In this document: positions 36,013-44,829 of the stretch, one piece after another
How positions within the stretch are numbered: the stretch's first letter is position 1
Layout: each line of letters begins with the position of its first letter
Assembly (NCBI GenBank): GCA_023665865.1
Contig: JAMPDC010000001.1
Location: 627,780 to 691,779, forward strand
From: Staphylococcus sp.
GTDB lineage: Bacteria; Bacteroidota; Bacteroidia; Bacteroidales; Muribaculaceae
Reading direction: 5' to 3'
DNA length: 64,000 bases
Notes under the pieces: model-generated
What the model was told of the DNA's origin: nothing
Seen by the model: the letters and a program-made list of their open reading frames with translations, nothing else
Database searches by the model: none
Position numbers and translations under genes: made by a program

Positions 36013-36020
36013 TAATTTTG
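36013..36020 (+). promoter_or_regulatory. -7 box for the nadK-side transcript
   Basis: TAATTTTG on the plus strand matches the -7 consensus. It faces and crosses the opposed -7 box at 36048-36055, so the two transcripts overlap at their 5' ends. Confidence 0.45.
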
Positions 36021-36040
36021 TCAATCATTCCGGCAATTTT

Positions 36041-36469
36041 GTGTATGCAAAATTAGTCAGAAAAACTAAAACGAGAAACATTTTGCTCCGAAAAGAAGAC
36101 ACATCTGTTCAAAACGTCGGCCTGACCCCCTCTCCGAGGGTCAGACTTGAGCGTCTCTTCCCTCCGGTCGAGGAAAGCTGCACGATTTTGCTCTCCTGCC
36201 TGAGGGGTGACTACAGCGCATCGCGCATCGCCCGCGCGGTCGAGGACTGCGACGCCCATCTGCTGAATCTCAATGTCACCTCCGACAGCGAGGAGGCCGA
36301 CAATCGCATCGTCGCCGAGCTGCGTGTCAGCCACCGCAACCCGGAGTCGGTCTGCCGCTCCCTCGAGCGCTATGGCTACGCGGTCATCGACGCCGACGGT
36401 GCCCCTCTGCCCGACGATTCCCTCCTCCGCTCGCGCTACGACGAACTGATGCTCTATCTCAATCTCTAA
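36041..36469 (+). CDS. ACT-like domain protein before nadK, start uncertain
   Basis: The open frame has no ATG near its start. The GTG at 36041 or the TTG at 36083 are the options. Residues about 45-140 form an ACT-like regulatory domain (TILLSCLRGDYSASRIARAV, then two-strand segments ending LMLYLNL). In Bacteroides the equivalent gene, as I recall it, is longer and has CBS domains before this part. Here the CBS part is absent and the promoter reads straight into the ACT part, so it may be a shortened version. nadK follows after 28 bases. Confidence 0.6.
   Translation: MYAKLVRKTKTRNILLRKEDTSVQNVGLTPSPRVRLERLFPPVEESCTILLSCLRGDYSASRIARAVEDCDAHLLNLNVTSDSEEADNRIVAELRVSHRNPESVCRSLERYGYAVIDADGAPLPDDSLLRSRYDELMLYLNL
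36048..36055 (-). promoter_or_regulatory. -7 box for pdxJ-exbB-exbD-tonB
   Basis: TAATTTTG on the minus strand, about 97 bases before the pdxJ ATG. It lies inside the 5' end of the plus-strand frame at 36041, so the promoters are divergent and overlapping. Confidence 0.45.
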
Positions 36470-36497
36470 GTTTCATCACCAAAAAGATTTCACTCCA

Positions 36498-37388
36498 TTG
36501 AAGATTGCCATCTTTGGCAAACGGCGTCAGAGCCACGACGACGTCTGCCACATCACCGACCTCCTTGCCCATCTCTCGTCGCTCGGCATATTCACCGCTG
36601 TCGACCGCCCGTTTTTCGAAGCATTGTCGCGCATGACCGATGACATTATTGAGGCCGATGACGTGTTTGAAGATGACGATTTCACAGCCGATTTCTGTTT
36701 CAGCTTCGGCGGCGACGGCACCTTCCTCCGCACCGCCCGCCGTGTCGGGGCAAAGGAGATACCCATCATCGGATTCAACACCGGCCATCTGGGATTTCTC
36801 GCCGAGCAATCGGTCTCCGACGCCAAGGCGATGGTCGGGCGCCTGCTCGACGGCGACTACACCATCGAGTCGCGCTCGCTCCTCGAAGGCAAGGGGATCG
36901 GCGACAAGGTAAAGGCCGGAGTCTCGGGCTGGGGCTTCGCGCTCAACGAGATCGGGATCCTGCGTCAGGACACAGCTTCGATGATCACCGTCAACACTAT
37001 GCTCGACGGCATGCCTGTCGCATCCTATCAGGGTGACGGGCTCATCGTCTGCACTCCTACCGGATCGACAGCCTACAATCTGTCGGTCGGCGGCCCCATA
37101 GTCCAACCGACAGCCCCCTGCTGGGTGCTCAGCCCCATCGCACCCCACTCGCTGACCATGCGTCCACTCGTCGTGGCCGACAGCCACATTATAGATATAT
37201 CCGTCGAATCGCGCACCGACACCTATCGCGTCACCCTCGACGGCCGCTCGCTCATCCTGCCCATCGACGTGAAGCTCCGTCTGCGCCGCGCATCCTTTGT
37301 CACCAAGATAGTCCACACTCCGGCCCACAATTTCATCGACACTCTGCGGACCAAATTGCTCTGGGGCATCTCGAAGCGCGACGAATGA
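36498..37388 (+). CDS. nadK: NAD kinase
   Basis: Phosphorylates NAD to NADP. It has 296 residues. The start codon is TTG at 36498, chosen because MKIAIFGKRR is the family N-terminus and no ATG lies nearby. The kinase motif is GGDGTFLRT (71-79), NE is at 150-151, and DGLIVCTPTGSTAYNLSVGG (180-199) is the NAD-binding block. It sits between the ACT-like gene and a YgjP-type gene, and overlaps the latter by 4 bases. Confidence 0.95.
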   Translation: MKIAIFGKRRQSHDDVCHITDLLAHLSSLGIFTAVDRPFFEALSRMTDDIIEADDVFEDDDFTADFCFSFGGDGTFLRTARRVGAKEIPIIGFNTGHLGFLAEQSVSDAKAMVGRLLDGDYTIESRSLLEGKGIGDKVKAGVSGWGFALNEIGILRQDTASMITVNTMLDGMPVASYQGDGLIVCTPTGSTAYNLSVGGPIVQPTAPCWVLSPIAPHSLTMRPLVVADSHIIDISVESRTDTYRVTLDGRSLILPIDVKLRLRRASFVTKIVHTPAHNFIDTLRTKLLWGISKRDE

Positions 37389-38110
37389 GCACCTATACCA
37401 TCACCCATCCCCGTTTCGGTCAGGTCACCGTCACCGAGCGCCGGGGATCGACCAAATTTTCAGCCCGATGGAAGGAGGGGCGCCTCTTCATCAACATCCC
37501 GGCCCACTGCGGCAGCCTGCGCGAAATCTCAGCGCGCATCGACAGCGTCGCCGACGAGATCGAACGCATCAGGCCAAGATCGTTTTACCGCGACGGGACT
37601 CTCATCTCCATCGATTCAGCCAGTCCTGTCAGCATCAGGATTGCCACCGGCCCGGTCACTACCCTCACGCCGACGGTCAACACCAACGACGGCCACACCG
37701 ATTTCACCATCATCGCCCCGCTTTCCACCGACTTTTCCGACCCCGATATCCAGCGGCGCATCAACACGGCCGTCCACCTGATCGGGCGGCGCCTCGCAGC
37801 GTCGATCCTCCTCCCGCGCGCCACCGCGCTCGCCGCAGCTCTCGGCCTGCGGGTCGACAAATGGGAGATAGCCCACGGCCGCAACGTCCTCGGCACCTGC
37901 TATCCCACCCAGCGCCGCATACGCCTGTCATATCTCAACGTATTCCTCACGCCCGAGCTGCGCGACTACATCATCTGTCACGAGCTCGCCCACCTCACAG
38001 AGAGCGGCCACACCGACCGATTTCACACCCTCTGTGACCGCTACTGCAACGGCCGCGAGGCCGCGCTCATCAGGCTTCTCCGCTCCTACCCCTGGCCGAT
38101 CATGCGCTGA
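37385..38110 (+). CDS. YgjP-type metal-dependent hydrolase (DUF45)
   Basis: A 241-residue member of the YgjP/SprT-like family. The zinc motif HELAHLTESGHTDRFH (199-214) gives HExxH plus a third His. The KWEIAHGRNVLGTCYPTQ-type segment precedes it (LRVDKWEIAHGRNVLGTCYP, near 159-178). The family is annotated as a metallopeptidase, and a UTP pyrophosphatase role is proposed for some members, so the substrate is open. The start overlaps the nadK stop (ATGA). Confidence 0.88.
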   Translation: MSTYTITHPRFGQVTVTERRGSTKFSARWKEGRLFINIPAHCGSLREISARIDSVADEIERIRPRSFYRDGTLISIDSASPVSIRIATGPVTTLTPTVNTNDGHTDFTIIAPLSTDFSDPDIQRRINTAVHLIGRRLAASILLPRATALAAALGLRVDKWEIAHGRNVLGTCYPTQRRIRLSYLNVFLTPELRDYIICHELAHLTESGHTDRFHTLCDRYCNGREAALIRLLRSYPWPIMR

Positions 38111-38259
38111 GCCCGTGACAGCCCCATGAATCCGCCGCCCCATCCGGCAAAAAAAGTTCACCACCTCCATCCGTAGAGCCGTTTTTTCCCGACAACAGGC
38201 CATACATTTCTCTGCAAAACACGATTTTCCCGACGGGACCCACATTTTCCACTAAAATA
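38111..38259. other. Gap between the nadK operon and the sus promoter
   Basis: About 150 bases with no gene and no clean terminator hairpin. The stretch is rich in short T and A runs near the promoter. Confidence 0.4.
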
Positions 38260-38291
38260 TTTGAAGAAGTCAAAATATTGTTTTATATTTG
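38260..38291 (+). promoter_or_regulatory. Promoter of the SusCDEF-like operon
   Basis: TTTG (38260-38263) and TATATTTG (38284-38291) are 20 bases apart, a complete consensus pair. No second promoter was found nearer to the susC-like ATG. Confidence 0.75.
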
Positions 38292-38296
38292 CCTCA

Positions 38297-38758
38297 GATT
38301 TCAGCCCGGAGCTTTGCGAGAGTTGAAATCCACCCCCATCCAACCACCTGCGGAGTCCCACTCTCCGCCGGAATGTAGAGAGAGAAATAAGATTGAATTA
38401 AAGGAACATTTTTATTTACCGTTTGTAGAGATTTTTTCAGCAAGCAGGCGTGACAGCCATGGGAGCTTAAAACCTCTCCCTGTGGCCTGACATCAAGCCG
38501 ACACCACCGTCGTGTGACAAATCTATCATGCACCGCCCGGCTATCCGGTCATACCAACCGGCCCCCCTACTTGCCTTAAACCTTACCGTGATTTAGAAGT
38601 CACCTCCTTATTTCAGCATTTTTTTCAATCTGCACGCCGCCCCGTCAGGAAGGTGAGCCGCCGCCCCACGCTTCAACATCAGTTCTATCATTACTACTAC
38701 GCTAATTTATAAATTCGAGATTATCATATTTACTTTAATTTTTCTAAACAATTCGTGC
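38297..38758 (+). other. Long 5' leader of the susC-like mRNA
   Basis: About 460 nt with no convincing gene. The predicted 5' end begins with GATTTCA (38297-38303), which pairs with TGAAATC (38324-38330). A further stem GCGGAG/CTCCGC lies near 38354-38373. The rest has several GC-rich islands and an AT-rich last 80 bases. No B12, TPP or SAM riboswitch core was recognised. A regulatory leader or an sRNA target is possible. Confidence 0.45.
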
Positions 38759-41700
38759 ATGAAGAACATTTGTTTTCAAATGACTCGGAAAGTATGGCTC
38801 GTAGCTTTCATGGCTCTCTGTGCCGCTTTCCCCGCTTTCGCGCAAACGATTACAGTCAAAGGTACTGTAATTGACAAAGAGGGTGAACCTCTGATTGGTG
38901 CAAGTGTTGTGGTGCAGGGCGAGACCCTCGGCACAGCAACCGACATTGACGGACAGTTTACCATCTCAGCTCCCACCAACGGCACACTCATCGTGTCCTA
39001 TGTAGGCTACGAAACTCAGGAAGTCGCCGTCAACGGCCGCACTGAAATCGAGATCGTCCTCTCAGAAAACACCGTGATGCTCGGCGAAGTCGTAGCCATC
39101 GGTTACGGTACCGTCAAAAAGAGCGACGCCACAGGCTCAGTAGCGACGATCAAACCTTCAGAAATCGAAGCCGGCCTCGCCACCTCAGCCCAGGATCTCC
39201 TCGTAGGCGCCTCGCCCGGTGTTGTCGTGACCACCTCCGGTAACCCCTCGTCGGGTGGCGACATCCAGATCCGTGGTGGAGCATCGCTCGCCGCTTCCAA
39301 TGCACCTCTTATCGTCATCGACGGTGTGCCCATGGACACAAAGGGCATCGTAGGTTCCTCAAACCCACTCGCGCTCGTATCTCCTGAAAACGTCGAGTCA
39401 ATGACCATCCTCAAGGATGCCTCGGCGACAGCCATCTACGGTAGCCGCGCGTCAAACGGTGTCATCATCATCACCACAAAGGCCGGTGCAAAGGGCAAAC
39501 CCCAGGTGACATTCACCATGAACGGCTATGTCAACACTACCAAGAATTATCTCGACATGATGAGCGCCGGCGAATTCCGCCAGTTCATCCTCAGCGAGTA
39601 TGGCGAAGGTTCCGCTCAGGCCGGTCAGCTCGGCACTTACAACACCGAATGGCAGAAGGAGCTCACCCGCACCACTTTCTCGTCTGACTACAGCCTCAGC
39701 GTCGGCGGCACTTACAAGTGGCTCCCCTACCGTGTCGCCATCGCCTATACTGACAACAACGGTATCATCAAGAACACCGATATGGACCGCGTCACCGCGT
39801 CGGTCAACCTCACTCCCAAGTTCTTCAATGACCTTCTCTCAGTCAACGCCAATGTCAAGGGTGCCTACATCACCAACACCTACGGCTCAAACACTCTCCG
39901 TGCGTCGGCAGGCATGAACCCGACTCTTCCTGTCAAGGATCCCAATGGTTCACCCCTCTTCGGCTACTATACATCATACGTCAACGGCGGTATCCTCGCC
40001 GGTCCCGATGCCATCGGCTCGACTATCGACTCAACCACATCGCCCCTCAACCCGATCGCCGACAACGAAGCGCAGATCTCAAAGGGTAAGGCTTACCAGT
40101 CAGTCGGCAATCTCCAGCTCGACCTCAAGATGCCCTTCCTCACCGATCTCCGCGCCAACCTCAACCTCGGCTATGACTATCAGCACGGTGAAAACCACTC
40201 CAATCCTTTAGTAAACACTCCTATCGCCTGGAACAACGGCTTCACTGTCCTCGACAACGGCAACCGTATCAACATCAAGGACGGTGGCGTCAGCCGCAAA
40301 TATGAGTTCCAGACCCGTGTCAACCTCCTCCTCGACTTCTACCTCAACTACAACCACACTTTCGGCGAAGCATCAACACTCGACGTGACCGCCGGCTACT
40401 CCTGGCAGAAGTTCCACAACAAGAAGCGCGACTATAGCCGCGTGTTCCAGGTCGTTGACACTGAAAATGAGAAATATCTCGGCAATCAGGCCGACCCGAC
40501 CAACATCACCATCCATCCCCACCAGCTCGTCTCATTCTTCGGCCGTGTGAACTACACACTCCTCGACAAATATCTCTTCACCGCCACCGTACGTCGTGAC
40601 GGCACCTCACGCTTCTCCAAGGATCACCGCTGGGGTACCTTCCCCTCTGTGGCTCTCGGCTGGAAGCTCCTTGAGGAAAACTTCATGGAAGGCGCACGCG
40701 ACGTGATGAACGAACTCAAACTCCGTGCAGGCTACGGTGTGACCGGCCAGCAGGACCTCGGCGATGACTACTTCCCCTACCTCCCCGTCTACAACCAGTG
40801 GACCGGCGGTGGCGCAGTCTATCCCTCGATCACAGGCCAGGGAACCGGTACCTATCCCATCTATGCGGCATCCTACAATGCTGACCTCAAATGGGAGGAG
40901 ACCCACACCTGGAATGCCGGCGTTGACTTCGGCTTCCTCAACAACCGCATCCTCGGTAGCGTTGACTTCTACCAGCGCAAGACCAAGGACCTCCTCACCC
41001 GCTCGCCCTATCCCGCCGGATCAAACATCACCAACAATGGCCCGATGAACCTCGGTGACCTTGAGAATATCGGTCTCGAATTCAACATCACTGCCCGTCC
41101 CATCGTCAACGACGTGTTCCGCTGGACTTCCGCTTTCAACATCGCCTGGAACAAGAACAAGATCACCCGTCTCGCCGACGGCGCTGACACCGTGGTAAGC
41201 GACTCTGATATCTCACTCGGTAGAGGCAACAAGATCCAGAAGCACCAGGTAGGCTATCCTGCATTCAGCTTCTATGTCTATGAGCAGGTCTATGATGCCG
41301 ACGGCAACCCGATGGAAGGTGTGTTCGTTGACCAGAACGGTGACGGTGAGATCAATGCCGCCGACAAGATAATCTACCACAGCAAGGATCCCAAGGTGAC
41401 AATGAACTGGTCGAACACCTTCAACTACAAGAACTGGGACTTCGGTATCACTCTCCGCGCAAGCCTCGGCAACTGGGTCTACAACGACGCACAGGCCAGC
41501 ACCGCGGTCAAGGAAGTCAACAACTCCCTTCCCCTTGCCAACCTCAACACCAACTCGTTCCTCTTCAACACGACCACCAATGAGCTTGCCTGCAGCAGCT
41601 ACTTCGTGCAGAACGCATCGTTCCTCCGCTGCGACAATATCACCATCGGCTACACCTGGGACAATCTCCTCAACGACAATCTCCGTCTCCGCCTCTACGG

Positions 41701-41827
41701 TGCATGCCAGAACCCGTTCGTGATCACTAAATACAAGGGCCTTGATCCGGAAATCTTCTCCGGTATCGACAACAACGTCTATCCCCACCCCTTGACATTC
41801 TCCTTCGGTATCGTGGCTTCATTCTAA
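38759..41827 (+). CDS. SusC/RagA family TonB-dependent outer-membrane transporter
   Basis: A 1022-residue outer-membrane importer. It has a signal peptide (1-28, ending AFPAFAQ) and an N-terminal carboxypeptidase-regulatory-like domain (about 31-115, TVKGTVIDKEGEPLIGASVV). A plug domain (about 120-240) carries the SusC mark KDASATAIYGSRASNGVII (223-241). A large beta-barrel ends in FGIVASF. With the SusD-like lipoprotein it would form a lid-and-barrel complex for a glycan, powered by TonB. It opens a four-gene operon with an unusually long leader. The glycan is unknown. Confidence 0.96.
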   Translation: MKNICFQMTRKVWLVAFMALCAAFPAFAQTITVKGTVIDKEGEPLIGASVVVQGETLGTATDIDGQFTISAPTNGTLIVSYVGYETQEVAVNGRTEIEIVLSENTVMLGEVVAIGYGTVKKSDATGSVATIKPSEIEAGLATSAQDLLVGASPGVVVTTSGNPSSGGDIQIRGGASLAASNAPLIVIDGVPMDTKGIVGSSNPLALVSPENVESMTILKDASATAIYGSRASNGVIIITTKAGAKGKPQVTFTMNGYVNTTKNYLDMMSAGEFRQFILSEYGEGSAQAGQLGTYNTEWQKELTRTTFSSDYSLSVGGTYKWLPYRVAIAYTDNNGIIKNTDMDRVTASVNLTPKFFNDLLSVNANVKGAYITNTYGSNTLRASAGMNPTLPVKDPNGSPLFGYYTSYVNGGILAGPDAIGSTIDSTTSPLNPIADNEAQISKGKAYQSVGNLQLDLKMPFLTDLRANLNLGYDYQHGENHSNPLVNTPIAWNNGFTVLDNGNRINIKDGGVSRKYEFQTRVNLLLDFYLNYNHTFGEASTLDVTAGYSWQKFHNKKRDYSRVFQVVDTENEKYLGNQADPTNITIHPHQLVSFFGRVNYTLLDKYLFTATVRRDGTSRFSKDHRWGTFPSVALGWKLLEENFMEGARDVMNELKLRAGYGVTGQQDLGDDYFPYLPVYNQWTGGGAVYPSITGQGTGTYPIYAASYNADLKWEETHTWNAGVDFGFLNNRILGSVDFYQRKTKDLLTRSPYPAGSNITNNGPMNLGDLENIGLEFNITARPIVNDVFRWTSAFNIAWNKNKITRLADGADTVVSDSDISLGRGNKIQKHQVGYPAFSFYVYEQVYDADGNPMEGVFVDQNGDGEINAADKIIYHSKDPKVTMNWSNTFNYKNWDFGITLRASLGNWVYNDAQASTAVKEVNNSLPLANLNTNSFLFNTTTNELACSSYFVQNASFLRCDNITIGYTWDNLLNDNLRLRLYGACQNPFVITKYKGLDPEIFSGIDNNVYPHPLTFSFGIVASF

Positions 41828-41858
41828 AAATCCATACTCCCCTTAAAGAAGAATCAAA

Positions 41859-43409
41859 ATGAAATTATCAAAATATATCGTTCTCGGTGCAATAGCCCTC
41901 ACTGCTCCCGCTTTCGTGGCCTGTGTAGGTGACCTTGATGTGAAGCCGGAGAACCCTACCACCAAAACAGAAATTACATCTGCCGAGGAGCTCTACAGCG
42001 AGCTTGCCGGCATCTACGGCGGTCTCGTGTTTGAAGGAGGCATCACTGTCGACGACGGCGGTGCAGGTGTCTACTCCCGTCAGCTCTGGAACCTCCAGGA
42101 GCTCTGTACCGACGAGACCCTCATCGGCTCCAACTGGGGCGACGCAGGTATCAACGAGCTCGTCTACTCGACATGGTCGACCGACAACCACTGGCTCTAC
42201 GAGTGCTTCTCGCGCTTCAACTACCAGATTGCGATCGTCAACCAATTTCTCCGCGACCTCCACACCTACGGCAACCTCCTCCCGGGAACCGACAATCTCT
42301 CCGTCGAGGTGTTTGACGCCGAGGCCCGCACACTCCGCGCACTCTCCTACTACCACATGATCGACATCTTCGGCCGCGGTCCCTGGACCACAGAGTCGTC
42401 GACAGTAGGTGCGACCCCTCCCACCTATGACCGCGCCCAGCTCTTCGAAGCAGTCGTCGCCGACCTCGAGGCAGCTATCCCCAACCTTGTGCCCGCAGCC
42501 AAGCAGATCTATGGCCGTGTGTCGCGTGAGGCCGGCTACATGCTCCTTGCCAAGCTCTACCTCAACGCCGAAGTCTACACCGGCACCGCACGCTGGCAGG
42601 ATTGTGCCAATGCCTGCAACAAGATCCGAGAGACTATCGACAATCTCGCTCCCACATACAAGTATCTCTTCTGTGCTACCAACGACAAGTATGTCGGCAA
42701 CGGTGAAATCCTCTGGGGTATTCCTCAGGACGCGACAACACTCACTACCTACGGCGGCACCACCTACCTCTCAGGCGGTAGCTACCGTGGCGACTCCGAC
42801 CTCCTCAAGACTCTCGGTGTAGCCGTTTCGGGTTGGGAAGGTCCCCGTGTGCGTGAGGAACTCTCGAAGGCTCTCGCGTCAAACGATGACCGCCGCCTCA
42901 TCTATGAAGGAGAATATACCGAGGACATCAAAGACCTCAGCGACAAGAACCAGGGCTATATGTGTATCAAGTATGTCTACACCCCTGAGGATGACTACAA
43001 GAACGAAAAGCAGGAAGCACCCTACTGCAACACAGTCTTCAATCCTGCCGACTTCCCCCTGTTCCGTCTCGCCGACGTCTACCTGATGCTTGCCGAGTGT
43101 GAACTCAACGGAGCCACAAACTGCGACGGTCTCAACATGATCAACAAAGTACGCGAACGTGCGAAACTGTCCAAACTCACCCAGAACCAGTTCACAAAAG
43201 AGAATCTTCTCAAAGAGCGCATGTGTGAACTCTACTGGGAAGGCCACCGCCGCTCCGACCTCGTCCGCTTCGGCAAATTCGCAGGCGCCAACTACGTATG
43301 GTCATGGAAGGGTGCCAATGCTACAGGCGCGGCTACCTCAGAGACCCGCAATCTCTATGCGATCCCCACTCAGTTCATCTCGACCCTGGGTCAGAATCCC
43401 GGCTACTAA
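41859..43409 (+). CDS. SusD/RagB family surface glycan-binding lipoprotein
   Basis: A 516-residue lipoprotein with lipobox in FVACVGD (Cys22). It has the SusD helical fold: AEARTLRALSYYHMIDIFGRGP (about 149-170), the TPR-like GRVSREAGYMLLAKLYLNAEVY segment near 215-236, and the C-terminal CELYWEGHRRSDLVRFGKF block. It is the lid of the SusC barrel and binds the glycan at the cell surface. It follows the susC-like gene by 31 bases. Confidence 0.95.
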   Translation: MKLSKYIVLGAIALTAPAFVACVGDLDVKPENPTTKTEITSAEELYSELAGIYGGLVFEGGITVDDGGAGVYSRQLWNLQELCTDETLIGSNWGDAGINELVYSTWSTDNHWLYECFSRFNYQIAIVNQFLRDLHTYGNLLPGTDNLSVEVFDAEARTLRALSYYHMIDIFGRGPWTTESSTVGATPPTYDRAQLFEAVVADLEAAIPNLVPAAKQIYGRVSREAGYMLLAKLYLNAEVYTGTARWQDCANACNKIRETIDNLAPTYKYLFCATNDKYVGNGEILWGIPQDATTLTTYGGTTYLSGGSYRGDSDLLKTLGVAVSGWEGPRVREELSKALASNDDRRLIYEGEYTEDIKDLSDKNQGYMCIKYVYTPEDDYKNEKQEAPYCNTVFNPADFPLFRLADVYLMLAECELNGATNCDGLNMINKVRERAKLSKLTQNQFTKENLLKERMCELYWEGHRRSDLVRFGKFAGANYVWSWKGANATGAATSETRNLYAIPTQFISTLGQNPGY

Positions 43410-43430
43410 TATCTTAATATGATTTTATCA

Positions 43431-44729
43431 ATGAAACAGTTATATATTTTAGCATCACTTGCAGTAGCCGCCGCAACCTTTACCTCGTGTGAGGCGGACA
43501 AGGAGCCGGTCTACTATGCTCCCGATCCTGCGACATTTGTACTCAACACCCCTCCTTTCGCCAACCAGACCTACATCCTGGAGACAGGCGGCGATGTGCA
43601 GCTCACCACCTCGCAGCCCGACTACGGCATCGCAACAGTGACCAACTACTCTGTCGACGTCACTCTCGCCGATGATTTCGTGGAGGCTGCCGAAGGAACT
43701 GAGGCTAACTATATCACTCTCACGCCCAAATCGCCTACCCAGGCTAAGATCGACATTGAAGCGAAAGCTCTTGATGAAGCTATCTGCAAACTCATGGGCA
43801 TCACATCCTTTGCCCAGTATCCTGAGGAAGGTCTCGATCCTGTCAAGCTGACAGTCCGCGCACACGCATGGATCACAAACGTGGCCTCAAGCGAATGTGT
43901 GTCAAACAACATCGTGCTTGAATCCGTCCAGCCCTACAATCCCTTCCCCGAAACCGGCCGAACTATCTACATCGTAGGCTCATTTACCGGCTGGGGTGTG
44001 GACAGCGCTACCCCCGACAGCTACTCTATGTGGGGACTTGATGAAACCGGAGTCGGAACCAATGTCTATGTCGGTGCATTCGACATACCCAAGGGTGTCC
44101 AGACATTCCGCTTCTACACCGAGCTCGGCGACTGGGGCGGTGACGGCAAACTCCCGTCAATCGGTCCCAAGCCCAACGACGGCGACAATGTCAACATCGA
44201 CTTCTCCGACGAGGCCACAACCATCTCGGCTGTGCCCGGCAAGGGTTCATGGCAGACGACAGACACCTGGCAGGGTGGATTTGTCACCTTCACTATCGAT
44301 ATGAACGATCCCGACGCCATCACCGTCACCACACGCGAAGGCAACTGGGATACAAGCAAACTCAAATTCATCTATCTTGTCGGCGACTGCTCGGCATGGA
44401 GCGTATCCGAAGGCAATGCCGAGGAAATATATGCTGATTTCAAGCTCTATGACTGGGACAACAACGGCATCTACTCCAACACATTCAACGTTGCCGAAGG
44501 CAAAGCCACTTTCCGCTTCTACACCGAGCTCGGCAACTGGGACACGGGCAGCCTCGGCTCTCAGGTTGACGACAATCCTCTTGAAGTCGCTATGACCGAC
44601 GGTGTCTACTCAGGAGGCTTCGTTGAAGGCAAGGGCAGCTGGAAGTTCCCCGACTGGGCCGGCGGAGAGATGAAGATGATTGTGAACACCAACGACAACA
44701 CAGTCTCATTCAGCACCGCAGCAGAATAA
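43431..44729 (+). CDS. SusE-like surface glycan-binding lipoprotein
   Basis: A 432-residue lipoprotein with lipobox TFTSC (Cys20). An N-terminal SusE-type domain (about 30-160, LNTPPFANQTYILETGGDVQ) is followed by two similar beta-sandwich repeats (about 175-295 and 305-425). Both repeats contain an FRFYTELG core. Such repeats in SusE/SusF bind starch. The upstream ATG at 43419 is possible, but the lipoprotein signal starts best at 43431. It lies 21 bases after the susD-like gene. Confidence 0.85.
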   Translation: MKQLYILASLAVAAATFTSCEADKEPVYYAPDPATFVLNTPPFANQTYILETGGDVQLTTSQPDYGIATVTNYSVDVTLADDFVEAAEGTEANYITLTPKSPTQAKIDIEAKALDEAICKLMGITSFAQYPEEGLDPVKLTVRAHAWITNVASSECVSNNIVLESVQPYNPFPETGRTIYIVGSFTGWGVDSATPDSYSMWGLDETGVGTNVYVGAFDIPKGVQTFRFYTELGDWGGDGKLPSIGPKPNDGDNVNIDFSDEATTISAVPGKGSWQTTDTWQGGFVTFTIDMNDPDAITVTTREGNWDTSKLKFIYLVGDCSAWSVSEGNAEEIYADFKLYDWDNNGIYSNTFNVAEGKATFRFYTELGNWDTGSLGSQVDDNPLEVAMTDGVYSGGFVEGKGSWKFPDWAGGEMKMIVNTNDNTVSFSTAAE

Positions 44730-44758
44730 TCCACTAAAAGAATTCAATCCTTCCTCAA

Positions 44759-44794
44759 TTCCGATCCTGCCTCATCACGGTGGCGGGATCGGAA
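44759..44794 (+). other. Hairpin between the SusE- and SusF-like genes
   Basis: TTCCGATCC (44759-44767) pairs with GGATCGGAA (44786-44794), extended inside by GCC/GGC around a 10-base loop. No T-run follows, so it is more likely an mRNA processing or partial stop element than a full terminator. Confidence 0.5.
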
Positions 44795-44829
44795 ATCAGG
44801 AAGACTAAACATCAAGACTATATTTCATA

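Noticed and set aside
38297-38758. Cobalamin, TPP or SAM riboswitch in the sus leader
   Set aside because: None of the conserved core sequences could be found by eye. The leader is reported only as unexplained.
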